Below, piece after piece: positions 57,501 to 64,000 of a DNA stretch of 64,000 nucleotides. A program made the position numbers and the translations under genes. The notes below the pieces were generated by a model. That model was not told where the DNA came from. It made no database searches and saw only the letters and a program-made list of their open reading frames with translations. The stretch's first letter is position 1. Each line of letters begins with the position of its first letter. This stretch comes from Neoarius graeffei (Eukaryota; Chordata; Actinopteri; Siluriformes; Ariidae): contig NC_083596.1 of assembly GCF_027579695.1 (NCBI RefSeq), positions 18,779,755 to 18,843,754 of the forward strand. The letters are read 5' to 3'.

Positions 57501-58354
57501 TATTCTCTGTGTTGAGATTTTTCACTTTACTCTCCTTTATTCTAGGCAGCACATATTCAGAACCAGTCAGACGGCCAGGGTAAGTTTTTATATTCGGTTA
57601 TTTGGGTAGTTCTTTGTTTTCAGTTAATATGAAGTACAGTTTAAACCTGTTATGATGTACACATTTTGGAGGTTGACTTTTTTTTTTTTTTGAGCAGATA
57701 TCCAAGCATGTGTTCAGACAGTCCACCAGCCACGGACGAATAATAGACATGTTCGAAACTCAGTGCATCTTCAGCGTAAGCAACTCAGTCCTCAATTACT
57801 CTTCAAGTTCACAAGGAAGCACTTTATCCTTTCTTAATTGTTGATGCTTTCACATAAACATCTGTTTACATATACATGAATTAAAGCCAACTTGACCACT
57901 AAGCATAATTCTTCCTTCCTCTCTTAAAGCTGTGAAAACCAATGGAGTGGCTCCAATTTCACATTCAGATGCCATTTTCATTTGGGAGCTGCACCATAGC
58001 ACTAAAAGCATATTCAAACTGGAGGACAACAGCAAATCCCTTGTTGTGCCAAAGAAGGGCCTATACTTTGTGAATCTAAAAATGTACTACTATATACCTA
58101 CTGGACATGCATGTAAAGATAATTTGAATTTGAGTACCCGTGTTCAGTTGCACCATTCTTCTTACCCTGTGTGGATAGATGTCATAAAGGGCACGGACAC
58201 GATGCAATGTGTGGTTCACTGGCGTCAGTCTTTTACTTTAAGTCAAGTGGTCAAGCTTGAGAAAGGAACAAAGCTAAGAGTTATCATAGATCCAAGTAAC
58301 TATGGTTATGTAATCAAGGACGTGAGCACTTACTTCACTGTCACTCTCTTGTAG
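52944..58354 (+). CDS. TNF-superfamily ligand, complete four-exon gene
   Basis: This is a type II membrane cytokine that would bind a TNF-receptor family member as a trimer. Exons 52944-53051, 57546-57579, 57698-57775 and 57930-58354 join in frame into 214 residues, with all introns GT-AG. Residues 1-13 are a short polar cytoplasmic tail. About 14-32 (LHWATGVLILMLWLQ) is a membrane anchor. About 37-75 is the stalk. About 76-214 is the TNF homology domain, with W92, the GLYFV strand at 117-121 and the C-terminal strand VSTYFTVTLL. C135 and C167 are placed like the disulfide of the FasL/TL1A group. The start is the first ATG after an in-frame TAA at 52923. Four exons with the domain mostly in the last one is the usual TNF-ligand layout. 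TNFSF15- or TNFSF8-like is the nearest I can suggest, so no symbol is given. Confidence 0.85.
53129..56470. repeat. Tandem array, nine ~354-365-bp units, in TNF ligand intron 1
   Basis: Units start with TCTTCAGACAAAAC at 53129, 53491, 53856, 54219, 54584, 54938, 55419, 55773 and 56128. Each ends in an (ATT)n run of variable length. The sixth unit is cut short at about 55003. Every full unit carries CTAAAGGGTTCACAAACTTT then CAAGCACCACTGTA, the outer end of a family-B Tc1-like element. Units are nearly identical, so the array is young. A recurring 67-residue ORF in the units is a by-product. Confidence 0.95.
55021..55393 (-). mobile_element. DANA/Mermaid-type SINE inside the tandem array
   Basis: Lies within the (ATT)n run after the truncated sixth unit. 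The flanks are ATT repeats, so the target duplication is masked. Confidence 0.92.
56588..56940 (+). mobile_element. DANA/Mermaid-type SINE, diverged copy
   Basis: The target duplication ATGTACTGACTTCC lies at 56574-56587 and 56941-56954. The tail is GATGATGGATGGATGG, as in the copy at 39546. Located in TNF ligand intron 1. Confidence 0.92.
57079..57453 (+). mobile_element. DANA/Mermaid-type SINE
   Basis: The target duplication ACATTTTGTACAG lies at 57066-57078 and 57454-57466. It ends 93 bp before exon 2 of the TNF ligand gene. Confidence 0.93.
57546..57579 (+). CDS. TNF ligand exon 2: stalk
   Basis: A 34-nt exon after TTTATTCTAG, with donor GTAAGT at 57580. It codes for AAHIQNQSDGQ plus one base of the next codon. 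Small stalk exons are usual in this family. Confidence 0.75.
57698..57775 (+). CDS. TNF ligand exon 3: stalk
   Basis: A 78-nt exon behind a T-rich tract and GAGCAG, with donor GTAAGC at 57776. It encodes a basic stalk (HQPRTNNRHVRNS) with one Cys (C52). It contains RTNNRHVR, but a processing site cannot be proven. Confidence 0.78.
57930..58354 (+). CDS. TNF ligand exon 4: TNF homology domain and stop
   Basis: The acceptor is CTCTTAAAG, ending at 57929. The exon covers residues 74-214 and stops with TAG at 58352-58354. Motifs in order: IFIWEL, the strand KKGLYFVNLKMYYY, C135, PVWIDV, C167 followed by HW, FTLSQVVKLEKGTKL, and the terminal TYFTVTLL. The spacing is that of a TNF jelly-roll. Confidence 0.88.
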
Positions 58355-58426
58355 TGTGGTTTCTACTTTAAATTTGAACCCATGTGTTGGTGTTAGCATT
58401 GTGTAATGTTGGGTAATGTTGTATAA

Positions 58427-58432
58427 AATAAA
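58427..58432 (+). terminator. Polyadenylation signal AATAAA for the TNF ligand gene
   Basis: This AATAAA lies 73 nt after the stop codon. A second AATAAA at 58613-58618 could serve a longer transcript. Confidence 0.6.
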
Positions 58433-58740
58433 TGCTTTTAAAACACGTATATGTAAATCACAGAGCAAGAAGGAACTTTTAAAATATATGATATTTGTAT
58501 GGATGTATCTTGCTTGTTCAAGTTTTCAGAACTACAAAGTAGAAATTCTTGTTAAATTCCACAATATGTTTCCATAAGGAATTATTATTATTATACTGAA
58601 TATCATATATTGAATAAAAAGTAAGGCCTTATTAGTCTTTTATGATTTTATTAGTCTTTTATGATTTTTAAATGGTCCAGAATTTGAATGGTTTTCATTG
58701 GCAGTTGGCAATGGACATGTTTTATATTAAAATGTCTTTT

Positions 58741-59035
58741 TGTGCTGATGTTGGGGTGGTACACTGGTTTGCACTGTTGCGTCACAGCAAGAACGTTCTG
58801 AGCTGGAACCTTGTGACCGACTGGGGCCTTTTGGTGTGGGGTTTGCATCTTTTCCCCCGTGCCTGTTCCAGGTTCTTCCAGGTGCTTCAGTTTCCTCCCA
58901 AAGATTAGATCAACTGGCTACTCTAAATTGCCCACAGGTGTGAGTGTGAATGGTTGTTTTGTCTCTGTGTTAGCCCTGCGATAGATTGTCCAGGGTGTAC
59001 CCCACCTCTCACCCAGTATCTGGGATTGGCTGGGA
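58741..59035 (+). mobile_element. Old, diverged SINE relic
   Basis: GGGGTGGTACACTGGTTTGC, then CGTCACAGCAAGAACGTTCTG, and later CAGGTGTGAGTGTGAATGG, TGTCCAGGGTGTACCCCACC. The order is the same as in the young copies but with many changes. Confidence 0.75.
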
Positions 59036-59185
59036 TTGGATTCTTTTGGCTGCTCACGTTAGGAGCCGCCACAGCGGATCTATTCCACATATTTGATTTG
59101 GCATAGGTTTTACACCGGATGCCCTTTCTGATGCAACCCTCCCCAGTCTATCCAGGCTTGGGACTGGCACTAAGTGGACAGGGGT

Positions 59186-59715
59186 GGACAGTAACAAAGT
59201 ACATTTATTTGAGTACTGTACTTAAGTACACTTTTTGAGATACCTGTACTTTACTTGAGTTTTTTTTTTTTTAATTTTGGAAACTTATGACTTTAACTTC
59301 ACTACATTTGAAAGACAAATATTGTACTTTTCACTCCACTACATTTCTATCAATGTCCTTGTTACTCATTACTTTGAAGCAGCTTTGAAAGTGTTTTTTT
59401 TCTTTTCTAAAATGTGATTGTTTTTTTCACAGGTGACACTGAAACAGCCTATCAGTAATCACTAGGGTCACATCACATCCATAGACTGTATAAAATCAAG
59501 TTCAATGATTTCCCAGTAGCATTATTTGAACACGATCAGTTGATGGCAGAATGGAAGGAGGCGGTTCTTCTGGGGAATGCCCCACGAACCCATGTTTCAA
59601 TTTTCTGAAAGGATTAAAGATTTTTTTAATTTTAAATGCTTGCTTTGTTTGCCTAAAACAAACCACATCATGGCCTATAAAAACCCACCGTCCAACCTGC
59701 GGAAACATATTGAGG
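59186..59715 (+). pseudogene. hAT element terminus and BED-finger exon
   Basis: GTAACAAAGTACATTTATTT, then GAGTACTGTACTTAAGTACA is a common hAT-type end in fish. In the frame from about 59571 the sequence reads FKCLLCLPKTNHIMAYKNP then SNLRKHIE, a BED zinc finger (C-x2-C), followed by a donor-like GTATAT at 59716. The rest of the transposase is not found downstream. Confidence 0.65.
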
Positions 59716-59716
59716 T

Positions 59717-61006
59717 ATATAAATGTTTTATTCCAAGAGAAAGCTTGCAATGAAGTTGTCTGTGCTTTTAGAGCTAGCGATAACATTGCAATACCTATGC
59801 AGTCTGGTTAGCCAAAGGACTTTCTATGGATTTGCCCGCCAAGTTGCCATCGCCTTGTCCACGGCTAACATTAACGCATAGCTAGTTAACTTGCCACTGT
59901 TAGTTAGCATGTAAAAATGGAGTTATGCCAACATGAATAACGTTAACTTATCTGAAGTCCTTTCAGAAATGTTTTAGCATAATCTTGCCAAATAAACAGA
60001 ATGTAGAAATCTTTCTTTTCTAGTAACGTTAGCTACCCAATATGATTTTGAGTTTGAAAAGAGTTTGCTAGCATGTCAGGTGGAGCATCACTGACTACCT
60101 AGCTTAACGTTAAACCACCATGATGGCACAGCATGCGTTCATTTTGTGAATCAAGTAGGTTGTTTCAGAGGCATTAGGGTTATGACCCTGATGAATAAGT
60201 GGTATAAATAATGGCTGGGTGTGCTGTGTTTATAATTGTAATAAATTGAATAAAGTTAAATAAAAATCAATAAAAAAGACTATTTCCCCCCCTCCATTTC
60301 CTTCTAACAGACAGAAAACGATAGTAAAATGTAATATGGCATTTAGAACAACCTATGAGGAGTTGTGCTGTGCAACTCTGAATTTTTGTAGCTGGGCAGA
60401 TGTGTTCAGCAAGTCACAGAGTGAACTGGATGCATGATTTTCTAAATAAATAGATAAAGAGTTAAATGCATGATAGTATGCATATACTTATGCATACTTG
60501 TTACTCTCTCTCTTTTTCCCTATGTCTTTGTCACACACACGTGTGCGCACACACACACGTGTAAACTGATGAAGGACGAATGTCCATAACAGTCTATTTC
60601 TATCAAAACTTTGCTTTGTGTATTCACTTTACTTTTGCCACACATCCTTTCTCTCTCTTCTATCGCTATCTCCCACTTTTCCGATCTTCACCTCTCCACT
60701 TTTAGTGAGTCTGTGCCCACTGCAGCCTCAGATTCCTGTTCATAGTATACAGGAGTGGAACCTGATGTGGTCTTTTGCTGTTGTAGCTGTAGCACTCATT
60801 GCTGCGACGGGCAAACACAGACACTTAACCCAGGCGTAGTGGAACATAGGTGCTCTTTTACTGCTTCAAAAGGGAAGGGGAAGTGAGGGAAAAGTAGGCT
60901 GTATGAAAGAGTGAGAGTGGTGAAGCAGGTGCTGGGGGCAGGATGCAGAAGCCGGCCAAGCGTTAGGCTGTGCAGATTCTAGTCGCCATCAGGCTGCTCT
61001 TGGTGG
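59717..61006. other. Intergenic, no recognised gene
   Basis: AT-rich, with a short (CA)n-like run near 60533-60560. Some of 59720-60290 may be remains of the preceding hAT element. Confidence 0.4.
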
Positions 61007-61427
61007 TTCAAAACTAGTGATGTGTCGGTCGCGAACGATCCGGTTCAAAGAGCCGGCTCTTTGAAGTGAACGACGGGAGCCGGCTCTTCGGTGGGAGCCG
61101 AGTTGGGGAGCCGAATTAGTTTTTTGTCCTTAGGTGCCTCAGAGAGAGAGAGTTCAGCTCAGCTGAAGGATGATTGTCTATTTGACAACCATGATCATTG
61201 TTTTGTTGCCGTGAATTCCTAAAGCTCATGATATAAATTGTCGCTCATAAATTGACAGGTTCAGTCGGCAACCGCCTTGGCATGGGCAGATTAATCTGCG
61301 GTATACAACGAGACAGCAGTCATTATAACAGGAGCATATTTGCTGTTCCAGCGGCTTCTCATTACTAGTGGAGCAGAGTGCGGCACTTTTTTCTCTTTTT
61401 ACATGTGCTCAAAGTGCCACTCAGCCC

Positions 61428-62041
61428 TAGCCTGGGCCCGCCCATCCTAAGCGTGACGCAACACGAGGGCCTGTTCCGAGCTTAGTCTGGCCAGGCAGGC
61501 TATCTACAGCATTTCCAAGCTCCCGAAAAATCGGGAACCAATCAACTTTGAGCATCTCCAACGGCCCTGGGCAGAGGCGTGTTCAAGGCACTGACGTAGT
61601 AGAACTGCGACCGGAAGCCATAGATTGTTTACAGAATCTATGCCGGAAGCGCTTCATTCACATCACGAACATGGAGCAGCGGCAAGCCTTTAACACAGCG
61701 GTAGATGCTGTATTGAAAGCATTCAACGGGAAGTTCTCATTGAAAACGGAGCAAAGAGCAGCCCTGGAGGTATTTATTGAAAGGAAGGACGTTTTCGCCT
61801 TGCTCCTGACCGGCTTCGGTAAGAGTTTAATCTACCAGTTAGCCCCGTCGCGTCGCATACGTCAGAGGAAAGAGTGATGTGATTGGTTTAAGCTTCGTCA
61901 CAGCCTTTTCTGGCTTCGACCAGTAGCAAACTGAGGCATTTCAGGGAGGCGGGTCAACCACGGGCTCTGGGAAACGGTTTGGCTTAATATCTTGGCCAGA
62001 CCAAATGCTCGCAGAGCTTTGAAGTCGCGTTAGCCAGGCTA
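61428..62041 (+). mobile_element. 614-bp element with 9-bp target duplication and helicase-like ORF
   Basis: Ends TAGCCTGG and CCAGGCTA are inverse. ACTCAGCCC is repeated at 61419-61427 and 62042-62050. A 9-bp duplication is typical of Mutator-like elements, though the short ends alone do not prove this. It carries the ORF 61548-61877. Confidence 0.75.
61548..61877 (+). CDS. ORF with RecQ-helicase-like Walker A segment (fragment)
   Basis: The 109-residue ORF contains KTEQRAALEVFIERKDVFAL then LLTGFGKSLIYQLAP, at about residues 65-100. This is the start of a RecQ-type superfamily-2 helicase core: the Gln-type motif 0 region and motif I (GFGKS, the ATP-binding loop). The usual LPTG is LLTG here. 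Motifs Ia to VI are absent because the element ends 160 bp later. No start context, intron or partner gene suggests a working protein. It is most likely a captured or remnant piece of a helicase-encoding parent element. Confidence 0.6.
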   Translation: MSISNGPGQRRVQGTDVVELRPEAIDCLQNLCRKRFIHITNMEQRQAFNTAVDAVLKAFNGKFSLKTEQRAALEVFIERKDVFALLLTGFGKSLIYQLAPSRRIRQRKE

Positions 62042-62331
62042 ACTCAGCCCAGCCCCCCTCCCATTTCAGGAGCCTCACTGTCTCCTCTCATCTCAAGTTA
62101 CTCATGTGCCCTGAAGATGACCTCGCATCTTTACCAATGACATGTGGCTTGACCACAAACAGCTGTTTTTTTTTTTCCCTCCCCTGGTGGACCGTCTCCT
62201 CTCTCCTGCGCTCCACAGCTCCCCCCACACATCTTGACCAATCACGTACCACGTTCACTTAAGAACAACAACTTTTTTTGTGAAAGCCGCTGTCACCCAA
62301 GCACAATTGCACAGGACACTCACAGAGAACA

Positions 62332-62574
62332 GTGACAGAGTTTAAACACGAACACAAACAAGAAGAAATGAGTGAAAGCAGAAAAAGAAGTAAAATTTGG
62401 ACATATTTCAAAACAACCAGCAGTACAAACGCAGAATGCAGACTATGCAAAGCCAGCATTTCTTATAGAGCAGGCTCCACAAATAACCTGCCTCGACATC
62501 TTCGGACCATGCACCCCACAGAACAATTGGAGGAGGTAGAGACAGGCTTGTCTCTACACAAGGTGCCTCTGTGA
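62332..62574 (+). pseudogene. hAT transposase, BED zinc-finger N-terminal piece
   Basis: The 80-residue ORF reads MSESRKRSKIWTYFKTTSST, then ECRLCKASISYRAGSTNNL and PRHLRTMHP. C-x2-C followed by H-x4-H is a BED finger, used by hAT transposases for DNA binding. After about residue 65 the ORF leaves the family pattern. At 62660-62744 another frame gives ITERRNRISPSKLRHLVFLN, then ANLH and TAA, the transposase C-terminus. The RNase-H-like catalytic core and dimerisation region are deleted. Confidence 0.8.
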
Positions 62575-62880
62575 GTACTGTTGCTGCAGCTGCTGCATCA
62601 TCTCCCCCCAGGCCTACACCTCAGCAACCGAGAGCTACCCAGAGGATCTTTTCAAAAGCAGGACAGATTATAACTGAGAGGAGAAATAGAATCAGCCCTT
62701 CCAAGCTGAGACACTTGGTTTTCCTCAATGCCAATCTCCACTAAAGACTTATTCTGGGAGTTTGTGCAGCCTTAATGTAAATAGTTTTTTGTTATTGACA
62801 CTTCTTTGTTCATTGTACTTTATACTTTTTATACTTATTTTATATACTTATTTAATATTTTATTTAATAAAATATTTTGT

Positions 62881-63237
62881 GGGGCGGCACGGTGGTGTAG
62901 TGGTTAGCGCTGTCGCCTCACAGCAAGAAGGTCCTGGGTTCGAGCCCCGGGGCCGGCGAGGGCCTTTCTGTGTGGAGTTTGCATGTTCTCCCCATGTCCG
63001 TGTGGGTTTCCTCCGGGTGCTCCGGTTTCCCCCAAAGACATGCAGGTTAGGTTAACTGGTGACTGTAAATTGACCGTAGGTGTGAATGGTTGTCTGTGTC
63101 TATGTGTCAGCCCTGTGATGACCTGGCGACTTGTCCAGGGTGTACCCCGCCTTTCGCCCGTAGTCAGCTGGGATAGACTCCAGCTTGCCTGCGACCCTGT
63201 AGAAGGATAAAGCGGCTAGAGATAATGAGATGAGATG
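62881..63237 (+). mobile_element. DANA/Mermaid-type SINE inside the hAT element
   Basis: The target duplication AAAATATTTTGT lies at 62869-62880 and 63238-63249. Confidence 0.93.
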
Positions 63238-63844
63238 AAAATATTTTGTTGCACATTGTTCTGTGTTTGTTAAAATAATTTCCAACTTTGTTTCATAGTT
63301 TCTTAGGCCTGATTTATACTTCATAATTTATTTTGTGGCATTTTGTTCAAGGTCGAGTGTGAAATAAAGCCATAAAGGATAAACAGTTGATGTCTTCTGT
63401 GTATTTTATATTGGTAATATAACACAGTTTTGCATTATGTTTGTGAGAAAATAATTTATTAATTGGTAAGTAAGTTTTATTTCTATAGCTAGAATATTGT
63501 TACACTGCTATACTTTACAAAGCTTTACAATGGCTACAAAAACTAAAAAATAAAATGGAAAACATCCTATTGATAAAATATAAATTATAATGTAATTAAT
63601 TAACTAGTTAATTGCAGCAATTAAATCAAAAATAAAATCTCAGGAGCCGTTTGGGAGCCGAAAGAGCCGGCTCCTTATAGTAAGAAGAGCCAAAAGAGCC
63701 AGCTCCCGAAAAAGAGCCAAAATTCCCATCACTATTCAAAACAGTGGTGCTGAAATGTCTCTGTCTCTTCAGCCCCATCAGAGCAGTAGTGTGAGAAGCG
63801 ATGCTCTGTTTAGATAGGGGCTCTCTTGAGCCCATCTGCTTTAA

Positions 63845-64000
63845 AGGAACAGTCCACCGTACTTCCATAATGAAATATGTTCTTCTCTGAATTGAGACGA
63901 GCTGATCCGTACCTCTCCGAGCTTTGTGCGACCTCCCAGTCAGTCAGACGCGCTGTCACTCCTGTTAGCAATGTAGCTAGGCTCAGCATGGCCAATGGTA
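63845..64000. mobile_element. Start of a TTAA-site element, cut by the window end
   Basis: TTAA at 63841-63844 is followed by AGGAACAGTCCACCGTACTT, a terminus I recognise from repetitive fish DNA. The other end is outside the window. Confidence 0.5.

Larger units (their letters stand above)
61015..63734 (+). mobile_element. hAT element, internally deleted, 2720 bp
   Basis: The 8-bp target duplication TTCAAAAC lies at 61007-61014 and 63735-63742. The terminal regions contain inverse AGAGCCGGCTC motifs and TAGTGATG / CATCACTA ends. Inside are a nested 614-bp element, a BED-finger exon, the transposase C-terminal end and a SINE. Confidence 0.88.

Overview
This is a eukaryotic window from a ray-finned fish. 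It carries vertebrate spliced genes with GT-AG introns, about twenty copies of a DANA/Mermaid-type tRNA-derived SINE, and many Tc1/mariner, hAT, TTAA-site and non-LTR elements. A catfish-like teleost is my guess from the repeat mix, not something I can prove. There are no bacterial genes, operons, CRISPR arrays or recognisable structural RNA genes.

Two host genes are visible, both on the + strand. (1) The 3' end of an endophilin-B gene, best match sh3glb2: coding exons at 78-178, 13471-13699 and 17126-17233, plus a likely 15-nt alternative microexon at 12794-12808. The 3' UTR runs to about 19.5 kb. The exons encode the end of the BAR domain, the linker and the C-terminal SH3 domain. (2) A complete four-exon TNF-superfamily ligand gene (52944-58354, 214 residues): a short cytoplasmic tail, one membrane segment, a stalk and a TNF homology domain. 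Its first intron holds an array of nine ~360-bp tandem units. The two genes share no pathway that the sequence can show.

Everything else is introns, UTRs and mobile DNA, much of it nested. 0.3-8.2 kb: two broken Tc1-like elements, each interrupted by other repeats. 8.6-11.6 kb: a MITE, a SINE ending in a 65-bp perfect inverted repeat, and a Tc1-like copy. 14-17 kb: hairpin MITEs inside sh3glb2. 20-30 kb: a row of Tc1-like relics. 32.9-37.7 kb: a tandem duplication whose second copy is split by a 3.55-kb TA-inserted transposon, so the first copy preserves the empty site. 40-44.9 kb: more Tc1-like copies, one possibly part of a composite unit. 45.2-52.5 kb: several nests of SINE, hAT-like, TTAA-site and Tc1-like elements. 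58.7-64 kb: hAT elements, one carrying a nested 614-bp element that encodes a helicase-like Walker A segment.

The observations most worth following are the 9489-10170 insertion (target duplication, SINE, second-template fragment and inverted copy of the target flank), the hAT insertion plus inversion read from a split SINE at 45.2-45.7 kb, the sh3glb2 microexon, the duplication with its internal empty site, and the helicase-motif element. I found no convincing wholly new biological system. All transposase genes seen are broken.
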